64,000 nt of DNA from Ignavibacteria bacterium (GTDB taxonomy: Bacteria; Bacteroidota; Ignavibacteria; Tepidaquicellales; Tepidaquicellaceae). Location of the stretch: positions 62,001 to 126,000 of the forward strand of contig JAQTLX010000011.1 of assembly GCA_028714695.1 (NCBI GenBank), written 5' to 3'. The notes beneath the pieces are model-generated. The model was given only the letters and a program-made list of their open reading frames with translations. It was not told where the DNA came from and did no database searches. This document shows positions 27,599-36,318 of the stretch, piece by piece (position 1 is the first letter of the stretch; the number at the start of each line of letters is the position of its first letter). The translations under genes were made by a program, and so were the position numbers.

Positions 27599-27644
27599 AG
27601 CATTCGGGAATGACAATCATAATATCAGCATTCGGGAATGACAA
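27599..27644. repeat. Direct repeat of AGCATTCGGGAATGACAA, 28-bp period
   Basis: Identical 18-base units at 27599-27616 and 27627-27644 separated by ten bases. The core ATTCGGGAAT is itself a near palindrome. It lies just beyond the stop of the zinc-ribbon gene. Confidence 0.6.
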
Positions 27645-27651
27645 ATGTGTT

Positions 27652-28257
27652 TTATATAGAGAGACCTATTATTGCGTCTTTCAGATTTCCGTTTGAAAGT
27701 TTATAAAAAGGTATTCCGAGAATTTCGTATGAGTCAACGTTGATTTCGTATCTGAATGTTTTCATTGTGTCGCTTTTATCCGCTTCAAATGATATGAGAA
27801 GAAACTCCGCAATTTTCATTGCGTCTTCTTTCCCGTATGCGAAGCCCGTTACTTTGACGTTGAATTTCTGCGGCGAAGGTACGGGGTCTTTAACTGTAAA
27901 TGCAGTTGCCATTTCCTTCATGTTGTCAACGGGCATTCTGAATGCGGGAATGTAAAACTTGAGTTTGCCTCCCGAGCCGTCATGACCGCCGAAGAGATTT
28001 TTCAGAAAGCCTCCCGACGATGTTCTTTCGAGAATTGTCACACTTGTTTTCAGTATCCAGAACGGTTTATAAATCAGTTCGCCCTCTGCAGGTCTTACGG
28101 GTGAAGCGAAGTTGACCTCGATGGGCTGCAACACACCGTCAACTATTTCAAAACCGCTGCCGCAGTTAGTGCAGTAAGTTACGAAATCGTTTATCTCAAC
28201 TACCAAACCGCTTCCGCAGTTTTTACATTTTATTGCTTCTAATTTGAATTCTGCCAT
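27652..28257 (-). CDS. Zinc-ribbon protein, soluble (module member 5)
   Basis: 201 residues. N-terminal zinc ribbon C11-x2-C14 ... C29-x2-C32, followed by a beta-rich domain (about 45-201) containing KPFWILKTSVTILE and KLKFYIPAFRMPV. No membrane helix. The ribbon spacing (14 residues between knuckles) equals that of the two genes before it, and the phrase FYIPAF/FYVPRK is shared with the 377-residue protein, so the three appear related. Last gene of the minus-strand module; starts three bases after the preceding stop. No function is established; a regulatory or scaffolding role at the membrane is inferred from context. Confidence 0.8.
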   Translation of the reverse strand: MAEFKLEAIKCKNCGSGLVVEINDFVTYCTNCGSGFEIVDGVLQPIEVNFASPVRPAEGELIYKPFWILKTSVTILERTSSGGFLKNLFGGHDGSGGKLKFYIPAFRMPVDNMKEMATAFTVKDPVPSPQKFNVKVTGFAYGKEDAMKIAEFLLISFEADKSDTMKTFRYEINVDSYEILGIPFYKLSNGNLKDAIIGLSI

Positions 28258-28260
28258 AAT

Positions 28261-29394
28261 TTAATCACTGTTAAAAATTGAACCAAGAACCGCACCGACA
28301 ACTGCCGAAGCGGCAACGTTTTTTGCAATTCCGACGACTTCGCCGGTGGTACCGCTGCTCATTGATTGTGATATTGTAACGCTCTTTTCATCATCGCCGA
28401 TACCCGTTCCCTGTTCGACTTCACCTCCGTACCTGAATTTTTTATATGCTCCTCTGATTAAAACAATTCCGATAATAAATGCTATAATGAATACAGCGAA
28501 ACTGAATTTCGCGGAATTTCTTGCAATCATGAACGCGCCGAAAAATGTTGTCAAAAACATACCTGCCGCCATGCCTATAATTCCGACAACCGCTCGGTAT
28601 AGATTGTTCCCGGGTGCTTTTCCGTAGCAGATTGTTCCGTCATCCCCGTCGACCACTACCTGATAGACTCTGTTCGCGAAAGAATATCTGACTACCCACA
28701 AAGGATAATAAACTACAGATACACTTTTCCGGATTAAATCTATATGTTCGAATGTAACCCTGTCAACTTTTGCAGACGCTCTTGCTTCATTTTTGAAATG
28801 TTCGAGCGCGGAATCAAACGCATCTTTTTCGGATGATACTACATTAAAAAGCATTCCGTCTCTCTGAAGAGTTTCCGCGTTCATCGGCAGCATTTCATCG
28901 CCTGTCAGGTTTACGTGTTTCACTCCGAGTTCGGAAACTTCGCATGCCGAATAAGTGCGGTCGAATGTTGTCATAATCCGTTTTTCCACATCTTCATAAT
29001 ATGTCTCTGTGCTGTTTCCGGAACTCCGCGTTTTTTCTTCCTGTCCGAATATCCAGCCGACTGCATCGGCGGATACGCGCCAGTAAGGAATGTAGGCAAG
29101 GTACGCTTCGGTTATTTTCGAATTCGCTTTTAGACCTTTTGCTTTTGCGAGTCCGCTTCCCAGCCAGTTGTACGCTTTGTTAATGGCGTCTTCACGTTTC
29201 AGTTTCCTCGGGACATAAAACCGCATCGAGCCTGCTAAATCTTTGGCGACAAGAAGAGTACCGCAGTATTTGCAGTTCAGAGTTCTTACGCCTTCCGATA
29301 TATCCAGTTCTCCGCTGCACGAAGGACATGTAATGCCTTTTATTACTTTTTCTTTTTTCAGGCGTATAGCCTGCTGAGTAATTGTTTCTTCCAT
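28261..29394 (-). CDS. Zinc-ribbon membrane protein, YdjG-like (module member 4)
   Basis: 377 residues. A short helical lead (1-20) precedes the zinc ribbon C23-x2-C26 ... C41-x2-C44. Then a domain opening with MRFYVPRKLKREDAINKAYNWLG and containing AYIPYWRV and YYPLWVVRYSF, and two close membrane helices (about 275-325). The last 40 residues are small and hydrophobic (AASAVVGAVLGS), possibly membrane-associated. The layout resembles the zinc-ribbon membrane protein of the B. subtilis ydjFGHI operon, which acts with a PspA paralogue and an SPFH protein. That likeness is inferred from architecture and neighbours. Confidence 0.78.
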   Translation of the reverse strand: MEETITQQAIRLKKEKVIKGITCPSCSGELDISEGVRTLNCKYCGTLLVAKDLAGSMRFYVPRKLKREDAINKAYNWLGSGLAKAKGLKANSKITEAYLAYIPYWRVSADAVGWIFGQEEKTRSSGNSTETYYEDVEKRIMTTFDRTYSACEVSELGVKHVNLTGDEMLPMNAETLQRDGMLFNVVSSEKDAFDSALEHFKNEARASAKVDRVTFEHIDLIRKSVSVVYYPLWVVRYSFANRVYQVVVDGDDGTICYGKAPGNNLYRAVVGIIGMAAGMFLTTFFGAFMIARNSAKFSFAVFIIAFIIGIVLIRGAYKKFRYGGEVEQGTGIGDDEKSVTISQSMSSGTTGEVVGIAKNVAASAVVGAVLGSIFNSD

Positions 29395-29398
29395 AATT

Positions 29399-30217
29399 CT
29401 AAACTTTTTTTGCTATAAAATATGCCAGTATAATTAATGGCACTGCTGCAGCGCCGTAGCCGAACACTTTAATTATCTCTCCGAGAAGCAAAGGATTGTA
29501 ACTTCTGCCGCCTATCGCGAAACCTATCACAAAAGATAAAATACTTACGAGTAAAAAGGTAGCGATGCTAAGACCGAACAAAATTTTGAAAGGTACTTCG
29601 CTCTTTGCAGGCCAGATGTTTGCATACACCATGCCCGAAGAGGCTTCAACCATAGCCGTATACTGCTTTCCGCCGAAAGTATAATAAAACTGGTAGAAAG
29701 GTATATGCACGAGATTCGATTCGGCAATCGAGTCCTGAGATACTCCCGTCTGCTCAAGCCAGTTCCTCGCATTATCGTAGAGTACATCGGGCTGAACGAA
29801 CTGTTTTTCATCGAACTCTTTTTTGCTGAATGATTTCATGCTTCCCGCAGGTATCTGAACGTTTTTAATTTCAGAGACTGAAGTTGACGTTGCAGGCTGA
29901 AGATAAATTTTATCGGAGCCGGCGTCATTTGTTTTGAAATACCACAACGGAAAATAATAAAAATTCTTTGCCGATATCGCGGCGAGTTTATCAAGATCTT
30001 TTACCTGAAAATTTCCTGCCATCCAGCGCCGGAGGTTTCCTTCCGCCTGTTCTTCGTTGAAGTTCGATGCAATAACAAAGCGGTTTACAACCTTGCTCTT
30101 GTCGATGTAAATAGCCGAACCGCAGAACTGGCATTCGAGAAACTTGCCATCGGGTGGTATATCATTCTCGCCCGCACACTGGGGACAAACAATCCTGGAT
30201 TGCGTTAATTCCTGCAT
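29399..30217 (-). CDS. Zinc-ribbon membrane protein (module member 3)
   Basis: 272 residues. Zinc ribbon C11-x2-C14 ... C29-x2-C32, then FVIASNFNEEQAEGNLRRWMAG, equivalent to the FYVPRKLKREDAINKAYNWL stretch of its downstream neighbour. Aromatic motifs YYFPLWYFK and VHIPFYQFYYTFGGKQY are shared too, then two C-terminal membrane helices (about 205-232 and 245-270). Evidently a paralogue of the 377-residue protein, lacking its middle extension. The stop is four bases before the next start. The hairpin repeat at 30245-30331 separates it from the SPFH gene. Confidence 0.78.
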   Translation of the reverse strand: MQELTQSRIVCPQCAGENDIPPDGKFLECQFCGSAIYIDKSKVVNRFVIASNFNEEQAEGNLRRWMAGNFQVKDLDKLAAISAKNFYYFPLWYFKTNDAGSDKIYLQPATSTSVSEIKNVQIPAGSMKSFSKKEFDEKQFVQPDVLYDNARNWLEQTGVSQDSIAESNLVHIPFYQFYYTFGGKQYTAMVEASSGMVYANIWPAKSEVPFKILFGLSIATFLLVSILSFVIGFAIGGRSYNPLLLGEIIKVFGYGAAAVPLIILAYFIAKKV

Positions 30218-30244
30218 ACTAATTTATTTACTTGTTCGTTTTTT

Positions 30245-30331
30245 TAGAAACCGTCAGCCACGGCTGATTTTCAATTAATACGGTTTATCTTTAATCTTCC
30301 ATGTACCCACGACTAAAGTCGTGGGCTGTTC
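30245..30331. repeat. AAACCGT...ACGGTTT / CCCACGACT...AGTCGTGGG element, short copy
   Basis: First part (30248-30286): AAACCGT and ACGGTTT terminal arms around an inner CAGCCACGGCTG hairpin. Second part: CCCACGACTAAAGTCGTGGG (30306-30325), a strong palindrome. Both parts recur in the same order at 56099-56181 with compensated changes. It sits between the SPFH and first zinc-ribbon genes, where it could also act as a partial terminator or RNA stabiliser. Confidence 0.7.
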
Positions 30332-30362
30332 CTAAAAGATTCTATTACGCGATATAATTAAA

Positions 30363-31358
30363 TTATAATTTAGATAGTAAATCTTTTTTCTTTGCGTCGA
30401 ACTCTTCGGGAGTAATCAAACCGTTTTCTTTCATCTTGCCGAGTTTTTCTATTGTTGACATTATTTCGTCCGCTGTCATCTTCGGCTGCTGCTGTTGTTG
30501 TCCGCCCTGCTGGTTCACTCCCTGCGTCATATTTCCCATCATATTTGCCATCATCATACCCGCGCCCATACCTGCGCCCATACCTGCCATACCGCCGCCG
30601 CCTTCATTTTCGGCTGCTTTCTCAAGAGACTGCGCTGCTTTGAATTTCATATACGAATCAAGATTACCGACTGCGCCCATCGAACTTCTTTCGTTGATTT
30701 TTTCCTGCACTTCTTCAGGCGGAACGATGCCTGCTATGATGAAGTCCGTAAGTTCGATACCGTGCGACGTAAAGAAATCCGTTACTGCGGCTTTAACGCC
30801 CGTTTCAATCTGCGGATAAAACTGTGCGAGGTCGAAAATGGTTTTTAGATTCTGACCGAGTACGGTGTTCAATCTCGATACTATTCCGTCTCTCAGATAA
30901 TCCTCGATTTCGTTAGTCGTAAACAATCCCTGTGTCGATACCAATTCCATCATGAATTGTTTTGCATCTTTTATTCTTATTGAGAACTTACCTGAAGCCC
31001 GCAGTTGGACGAATGTCAATTCCGCGTCCCGGAAATTAATCGGTGATTTTGTTCCCCATTTCAGGTCGATGAATTTTTTCATCGAAATAAAATACACCTG
31101 CGCCTGAAACGGAGACGTGCCTCCGAAAGGAAGGCTTATAAGTTTTGTAAGGAAAGGAATATTTTCTGTTGTTAACGTATGTCTTCCGGCATCGAATTCA
31201 TCAAGGACTTTTCCATCCCTGTAGAACAAGGCTTTCTGTGAATCCTGTACAATCAACTGTGTTCCGAGTCTGAATGCAGCGGAACCGTCCTGAGGTTCGC
31301 GGTGAACCATTGTTCTTCCTGTTTCGTCAAAAAATTGGATTACGTCTATTAATGCCAT
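30363..31358 (-). CDS. SPFH/band-7 protein with SHOCT tail, YdjI-like (module member 2)
   Basis: 331 residues. Starts [22 protein letters not shown], followed by the SPFH core ([34 protein letters not shown] ... [14 protein letters not shown] ... [11 protein letters not shown]). A coiled helix follows, a glycine/methionine-rich linker (about 252-280), a Q-run, and a SHOCT-type helical hairpin at the C-terminus ([21 protein letters not shown]). This order matches the virion-core-like YdjI family, which in B. subtilis recruits the PspA paralogue to the membrane with YdjG. No membrane helix; attachment would be through partners or peripheral. 67 bases after the preceding gene. Confidence 0.88.
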   Translation of the reverse strand: MALIDVIQFFDETGRTMVHREPQDGSAAFRLGTQLIVQDSQKALFYRDGKVLDEFDAGRHTLTTENIPFLTKLISLPFGGTSPFQAQVYFISMKKFIDLKWGTKSPINFRDAELTFVQLRASGKFSIRIKDAKQFMMELVSTQGLFTTNEIEDYLRDGIVSRLNTVLGQNLKTIFDLAQFYPQIETGVKAAVTDFFTSHGIELTDFIIAGIVPPEEVQEKINERSSMGAVGNLDSYMKFKAAQSLEKAAENEGGGGMAGMGAGMGAGMMMANMMGNMTQGVNQQGGQQQQQPKMTADEIMSTIEKLGKMKENGLITPEEFDAKKKDLLSKL

Positions 31359-31425
31359 TTTCTTTAAATGTTAAATTTTAAATTATAAATTTCAAATTGA
31401 TTTTCAGTTAAAAAAATCCCCGGGA

Positions 31426-31950
31426 TTACAAAACATTCAGTATGTTTTCCCTGTCATTAAACTTTTGGATTAATTCGTCAAGAGCCGTTCCTATTTTTGC
31501 AATTACATCCTTTATATCGCCGCCCGGCTTGCTTGCATTCTCAAGTTCATCAAACATGCCGCAAACATTGTCAACGGAGGAAAGAAGCGCTTCGTCGAAA
31601 CCGTACAATTGCGCAAGTTTATCCTCTTTCACTTTCACTACATCGAATGCGCCGCTATAACCTCTTGCAGCGGATTTGAATTTTGCAATTGCAGTTTCGT
31701 TTTTCTTGTCGATTTTATCTACGCCCGCGGTTTCGAATAATCTTCCGGCAGATGACAGATTAGAAACGGTATTTGAAATTTTAACTTTATTGGTTTCCAG
31801 TTTAAGCGCCAGTTTATTCCGGATAATTGTATCAAGTTCGCGTGAATTGTCCTTGTTTACGTATCCGTCATAGCCGGGAATGATTCTTTTCATCTTTTCG
31901 AAGAAAGATTCGTTACCTTTAATCCGGTCAAGGTTTGATTGTAAATCCAT
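31426..31950 (-). CDS. Small helical protein, first gene of the SPFH/zinc-ribbon module
   Basis: 174 residues, no signal peptide or membrane helix, predicted almost wholly alpha-helical with charged heptad-like stretches. The conserved-looking core IIPGYDGYVNKDNSRELD then a basic/acidic helix is followed by two more helices. It occupies the position held by a PspA paralogue in ydjFGHI but has no recognisable PspA sequence and is shorter (PspA is near 220). The start is supported by AAAGGAGAG seven bases upstream. A 470-base spacer precedes it, so the module promoter is likely there. Confidence 0.75.
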   Translation of the reverse strand: MDLQSNLDRIKGNESFFEKMKRIIPGYDGYVNKDNSRELDTIIRNKLALKLETNKVKISNTVSNLSSAGRLFETAGVDKIDKKNETAIAKFKSAARGYSGAFDVVKVKEDKLAQLYGFDEALLSSVDNVCGMFDELENASKPGGDIKDVIAKIGTALDELIQKFNDRENILNVL

Positions 31951-32420
31951 GTGCTCTCCTTTTAATTCCGTAAGATTGGAAAAATAAAATTAATAGTAAA
32001 GTAAATTATTTAAAATTACATAATAGTATATAAAACCGTTTGAAGAATTTTCAATAAACGGGACGCTTGAATATTATTCTAAAATTATCTTTCAATCTTT
32101 AATGAAATAATGAATTCGGCGCTTAGTTTAGGATTGTTGAAATAATAACTATAAAACATTTTAATGAACGGCTTGAAATCAATAGCAAATCATTGTATAT
32201 GTCATCCTCTGTTCCTGCTTCGCTTATTGCTGCACACGTTGTATCAAATTCAGTGCCGCTCAGTATATAGTATTCGATAATATTAAAATTAGCATTCCCG
32301 GGAACGGACTATATGTCAGATAATTGAACCCGGAAATAATAAAAGGACAGCCGGAGCCGAAAGGAATAAATGTTCGATTATGACTCTGCCGTTATGAACT
32401 ACTTTACAATTACTTAATTT
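31951..32420. other. Gene-free spacer upstream of the SPFH module
   Basis: 470 AT-rich bases between the module and a downstream-lying lipoprotein gene. No ORF with protein character, no tRNA and no strong hairpin was seen. AGGAG at 31956-31960 (as CTCCT) is the ribosome site of the helical protein. The module promoter is expected in the first 100 bases but no clear consensus could be fixed. Confidence 0.5.
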
Positions 32421-33101
32421 TTATTTATTCATACTGTATTCCCATACTGCATTAAACTGCGGATCGTTGGCAGTTATGGAATACGAGGTCTTTCCGTATT
32501 CAATTATTGTAACTATGGACACAATTTTTGTCCAATCCTTTTTAACTGCCAAATCATACACATAGTAGTAGGAATAAGTTGTATCGTTATTCACGCAGGA
32601 TTTAAATCCTGAGATTGTTCCGTCAGAACTAAACGCGCCATACGTGATAAAATACGAACCGACCGAATCATTGCCGATATGATAAGCCTTATCTATTATA
32701 GAACCTTTATACGTATTTCCTTTATAGATTTCAAACCTCGTACTTACGGTTTTCATAAAGTATGGCGAAGGATCAATATTGATATTGCAGTTTGGTTCGC
32801 TTGCAGACAAGGGTTCGGTGTAATATGCTTCATTCAATACATGAAGGACGAGATTAAATGCTCCGAAACTGTTAATAGCCGCAGTATCAAGACCTATCTT
32901 CAGCGTTTTATTGCTTGACGATACATTGGCAACAGCCATAACGTAATAACCTTCACCGTAATTCCAGTGAGGCAGGGTACCGTTCACTTCCATAGAAACA
33001 GAACGCGGAGGGTCACCGGTATAATCCGTAATTTCATCTTTACAAGAGATTTGCAGAAAACAGAAAATAATAAGCAGAAAACAGAAAATATACTTTCCCA
33101 T
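32421..33101 (-). CDS. Hypothetical lipoprotein
   Basis: 226 residues. Signal peptide of 20 residues ending in the lipobox ISCK, so lipid-anchored. The rest is beta-rich with many Y, N and S, resembling adhesin-like or surface lipoproteins of Bacteroidota, but no family is recognised. Lone minus-strand gene; 91 bases separate it from the next upstream gene. Confidence 0.72.
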   Translation of the reverse strand: MGKYIFCFLLIIFCFLQISCKDEITDYTGDPPRSVSMEVNGTLPHWNYGEGYYVMAVANVSSSNKTLKIGLDTAAINSFGAFNLVLHVLNEAYYTEPLSASEPNCNINIDPSPYFMKTVSTRFEIYKGNTYKGSIIDKAYHIGNDSVGSYFITYGAFSSDGTISGFKSCVNNDTTYSYYYVYDLAVKKDWTKIVSIVTIIEYGKTSYSITANDPQFNAVWEYSMNK

Positions 33102-33192
33102 AATCCCCTAAATTGGTTTTTCAAATATAAGAATATAATTGTTAATTATATACATCAATACAACAATGCAGGCAGGGGTGTTCACGAATTAT

Positions 33193-33627
33193 TCAAGACC
33201 TCAGTTTCAGATAATCATCGTCTTTGGGGAAATTAAACACAATTGCCGCTGCGGTTATTAAAAATCCTGCAGCCGCAAGAACGAGATTCTGGTTGATAAA
33301 AAGATTTGACATTATGCATATAAGCCCCCCTAAATCGCACAAACCGAAAGGAAGAACATGCGAATTTAAATACTGTGTCGCGGCATTTTGCAAAGTGACT
33401 TTTTGGAATAATTTTTTCTTAAGGAAAACCGACGATGCGCAAAGAGCGACGCAAAAAATAAAACTGAAATAGTTAATATATTCCAAATCCTTGTTTATGT
33501 TATCCTTTGAGACTAATATACCGAATACAAAGACAAGGAATACACCCAGGAGTATGGCTATGCCGAGAAATCTTGTTTTGCGCGCCATATACAAGACATC
33601 AATTTCTTTTACAGTATCGTTATTCAT
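33193..33627 (-). CDS. Hypothetical four-helix membrane protein
   Basis: 144 residues from the ATG at 33627 (the open frame extends to 33660 but would enter the ruvB promoter). Four hydrophobic segments: FLGIAILLGVFLVFVFGIL, YINYFSFIFCVALCASSVFL, FGLCDLGGLICIMSNLF and NLVLAAAGFLITAAAIVF. No family recognised. Divergent from ruvB with 62 bases between starts. Confidence 0.65.
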   Translation of the reverse strand: MNNDTVKEIDVLYMARKTRFLGIAILLGVFLVFVFGILVSKDNINKDLEYINYFSFIFCVALCASSVFLKKKLFQKVTLQNAATQYLNSHVLPFGLCDLGGLICIMSNLFINQNLVLAAAGFLITAAAIVFNFPKDDDYLKLRS

Positions 33628-33689
33628 AATTAATAATTTGTTTGTCAATAAATTTAACATTATTTTTATTAAAATTTTATGTCATTTCG

Positions 33690-34727
33690 ATGAAGGAAAG
33701 AAAAGGAGTCAGCAACCCGGATATACTGAAAGAAGACGACAAAGATTTTGTGTCGTTAATAAGACCTAAAGTATTTTCGGATTTTACGGGACAGGATAAG
33801 GTAAAAGAAAATCTAAAAGTATTTATTCAAAGTGCGAAAAAACTCGGAGAATCTCTTGACCATGTTCTTTTCACGGGTCCTCCGGGTCTGGGCAAGACGA
33901 CGCTTGCAAACATCATTGCCATAGAACTTGGTTCGGATATCATTAGTACATCCGGTCCTGTAATAGAAAAGCCGGGCGACCTTGCGGGGATGCTCACTAA
34001 ACTTAAAGAAGGTCAGATTCTTTTTATAGACGAAATACACCGCATTCCGAAAGTAGTTGAAGAATTTCTTTACTCGGCTATGGAAGAATACAAACTTGAT
34101 ATAATGATTGATACGGGTCCCGCGGCAAGGAGCATTCCGATTAAACTTGAAAAGTTCACGCTTATAGGCGCAACCACGCGGCAGGGGCTGCTTTCATCGC
34201 CGCTGCTTGACAGATTCGGTATAAACTGCAGGCTTGATTATTATACGGCGGAAAATCTTGTCGATATAGTTAACCGCTCCGCGGGTATACTGAAAATAAA
34301 AATCACCGAAGAAGGCGCTTTTGAGATAGCAAGAAGAAGCAGAGCAACACCGAGGATAGCAAACAGGCTCTTAAGACGCACGAGAGATTTTGCAATCGTC
34401 AAAGGGAACGGAACAATTGATAAGAAAATCGCGCTATACGCTCTTGAATCATTAGGCGTCGATGAATTCGGGCTTGACACAATCGACAAGAAAATTCTCG
34501 AAACGATAATACTAAAACATAACGGAGGACCTGTGGGACTATCGACGATTGCCGCTTCGCTTGGCGAAGATACGGGAACAATCGAAGATGTTTACGAGCC
34601 GTTCCTTATGATTGAAGGATTTATACGACGGACTCCGAAAGGGCGCGAAGCGACAAACACGGCTTATAAGCACCTTGGTTTGAAGAAACCGGGGAATTCG
34701 GACAGTAAAACATTATTTGAAAATTGA
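33690..34727 (+). CDS. ruvB: Holliday junction branch migration ATPase RuvB
   Basis: 345 residues, standard length. The ATG at 33690 begins the normal RuvB N-terminus; the 16 codons before it are unlike the family. Features: [18 protein letters not shown], Walker A GPPGLGKT (63-70), Walker B LFIDEIHR, sensor 1 IGATTRQG, arginine finger region SPLLDRFG, and C-terminal winged helix [13 protein letters not shown] ... [16 protein letters not shown] ... [17 protein letters not shown]. RuvB forms hexamers that drive branch migration with RuvA. ruvA and ruvC are not adjacent. Confidence 0.97.
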   Translation: MKERKGVSNPDILKEDDKDFVSLIRPKVFSDFTGQDKVKENLKVFIQSAKKLGESLDHVLFTGPPGLGKTTLANIIAIELGSDIISTSGPVIEKPGDLAGMLTKLKEGQILFIDEIHRIPKVVEEFLYSAMEEYKLDIMIDTGPAARSIPIKLEKFTLIGATTRQGLLSSPLLDRFGINCRLDYYTAENLVDIVNRSAGILKIKITEEGAFEIARRSRATPRIANRLLRRTRDFAIVKGNGTIDKKIALYALESLGVDEFGLDTIDKKILETIILKHNGGPVGLSTIAASLGEDTGTIEDVYEPFLMIEGFIRRTPKGREATNTAYKHLGLKKPGNSDSKTLFEN

Positions 34728-34763
34728 GTTTTTTAATTAGTTAAAACTTACTATTATTTATAC

Positions 34764-35339
34764 ATGAAAGTTTTCAAACAAATAATTTACATTTTGATTT
34801 TTTGCGCGGCAATCGGGTTAGCAGCAAACGCGGTTAACCCCGGAGGTATCCCGCTTATTCTCGAAAAAAATATTTACAAGCAGGATACGGCGCTCAAAAA
34901 AGATCTGGGCGATTTTGTAAACGACCCGTTCGATACAACATCCAAACCCGCGCAGATTTTCGCCGGGAAGAAAAACAAACAGGGTTTTATTGAACCTGAG
35001 AACATAGGCGGCATTCTCGCTAAACAATTGTATGACAGAAAAGCATTGTTCATAGATGCAAGAACTAAAGCGGAATACGATACTGTTCACGTTTTAGGAG
35101 CAATTAATATTCCGTATGCGGAATTCTACCAAAAGACCGCTGCCGAGAAAACGGAAATTATGAAGAAATACGGTAAGAGCGGAATAATAGTTGTTTACTG
35201 TAACGGCGGCAAATGCGAGGTAAGCATTGACCTGGCTTATGAAATAGCAAAAATCGGATATAACAATGTTAGTATTTATAAAGGCGGTATTAAAGAATGG
35301 GAAGATTCAGGAAATCCCGTTGAAAAATTAAAACGATGA
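34764..35339 (+). CDS. Exported rhodanese-domain protein
   Basis: 191 residues. An N-terminal hydrophobic helix (about 7-23) is a signal peptide or anchor; a linker is followed by a rhodanese domain (about 80-190) with LFIDARTKAEYDTVHVLGAINIP and active-site loop CNGGKCE (Cys146). Rhodaneses carry sulfane sulfur on that cysteine. Two other cysteines in the loop region are unusual. The stop overlaps the next gene start by four bases (ATGA), coupling it to a MauE/DoxX protein. Probably a periplasmic sulfur-transfer or redox protein. Confidence 0.85.
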   Translation: MKVFKQIIYILIFCAAIGLAANAVNPGGIPLILEKNIYKQDTALKKDLGDFVNDPFDTTSKPAQIFAGKKNKQGFIEPENIGGILAKQLYDRKALFIDARTKAEYDTVHVLGAINIPYAEFYQKTAAEKTEIMKKYGKSGIIVVYCNGGKCEVSIDLAYEIAKIGYNNVSIYKGGIKEWEDSGNPVEKLKR

Positions 35340-35803
35340 AAGACTTTTTATACAATAAATATTTCCAGATTATTATCAGATTAATAATCGGAGCGGTCTT
35401 TATTTACGCGTCAGTGGGAAAATTATTTCATCCTGCCGAATTTGCGAAGGCAATACTCAGATACGAATTGCTTCCGCTTGGACTCGTAAACATACAGGCT
35501 ATTATTATGCCGTGGGTTGAATTCACGTTAGGAATATTGCTGATAACGGGTATCTTTAAAAAGGGTACATTGATACTTGCTTCTATTTCGCTGGTAATGT
35601 TTCTTTTTGCGCTGATTTCAGCGTATGCTCGCGGTCTGGATATCAGTTGCGGTTGTTTTTCACTTGAAGAAACGTCTTCAAAAGGCGATATTCTATCAAG
35701 AATAATTCAGGATTTCTTTATGCTGATTGGTACAGTCATCATTTTTCTTTTTTCGAAAAAACCGAAAATAAATGAAACTATAACCGATACAGAACAAGTT
35801 TAA
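35336..35803 (+). CDS. MauE/DoxX family membrane protein
   Basis: 155 residues with four membrane helices. FIYASVGKLFHPAEFAKAILRYELLP and the SCGCF motif near the third helix are typical of the MauE branch of the DoxX family, which supplies electrons or disulfide chemistry during maturation of periplasmic enzymes. The paired cysteines support a thiol role. It overlaps the rhodanese gene and is followed 21 bases later by the DUF1573 gene with its own ribosome site. Confidence 0.85.
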   Translation: MKDFLYNKYFQIIIRLIIGAVFIYASVGKLFHPAEFAKAILRYELLPLGLVNIQAIIMPWVEFTLGILLITGIFKKGTLILASISLVMFLFALISAYARGLDISCGCFSLEETSSKGDILSRIIQDFFMLIGTVIIFLFSKKPKINETITDTEQV

Positions 35804-35824
35804 TATTTAAAGGAGATTTATAAA

Positions 35825-36274
35825 ATGAGAAATTTTTTAAGTTCAAAATCAGGCAAGACAACTTATTTCGTTATAGGATTTTTGATTTTATCGTCAATTA
35901 TCTTTTTGGTAATCAATAATTCAAAACTTACCGCTTCATTAAAAGCACCGAAAATTGTATTTAAAGAAGATGTACACGATTTCGGAACGGTACCGAGAGG
36001 TCCCGAACTACAGTATAATTTTACATTTTCGAATAAAGGAAATTCTGATTTACAGATTGAAAGAGTACAGACTTCCTGCGGATGCACAGGCGCAACAGTC
36101 GGAGAAAAAACCGAATACAAGAAAAACGAAAGCGGAGAAATAAGAGTTAATTTCAGCACACAGGGAAGAGAAGGACATCAGGAAAAAACAATAATTGTTT
36201 ATTCCAACGATCCGCTTAATCCTCAAAAGGCTCTTATTATAAAGTGCGATATTGATCCGAACATGGAGTACTAA
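35825..36274 (+). CDS. DUF1573 protein, membrane anchored
   Basis: 149 residues. One N-terminal membrane segment (15-30), then the DUF1573 beta-sandwich: HDFGTVPRG, FTFSNKGNSDLQIERVQTSCGCTGA, and YSNDPLNPQKALIIKC. The TSCGCT motif is the family hallmark, and similar CGC motifs occur in the upstream MauE-like protein. The role is unknown; the fold is ASPM/SPD-2/Hydin-like. AAAGGAGA eight bases before the ATG is the strongest ribosome site in this run. Terminator follows. Confidence 0.87.
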   Translation: MRNFLSSKSGKTTYFVIGFLILSSIIFLVINNSKLTASLKAPKIVFKEDVHDFGTVPRGPELQYNFTFSNKGNSDLQIERVQTSCGCTGATVGEKTEYKKNESGEIRVNFSTQGREGHQEKTIIVYSNDPLNPQKALIIKCDIDPNMEY

Positions 36275-36292
36275 TAAATGATTTTAAACATG

Positions 36293-36317
36293 AAAGCCGT
36301 CGGAAGACGGCTTTTTT
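36293..36317 (+). terminator. Rho-independent terminator after the DUF1573 gene
   Basis: AAAGCCGTC (36293-36301), GGAA tetraloop, GACGGCTTT (36306-36314), followed by TTT. It also lies just past the convergent MATE stop at 36319 and may serve both. Confidence 0.88.
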
Positions 36318-36318
36318 G

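Larger units (their letters stand above)
26908..27651. other. Gene-free spacer with dispersed repeats
   Basis: 744 bases. A 107-codon open frame (26917-27240, minus) crosses a CAAACTC/GAGTTTG hairpin near 27136-27154 and matches no known protein, so it is not called. The second half holds copy 2 of the ACGCAGGAG repeat (27403-27450), a GGTACC-containing palindrome near 27582-27590, and two direct copies of an 18-base unit at 27599-27644. No RNA gene recognised. Confidence 0.55.
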
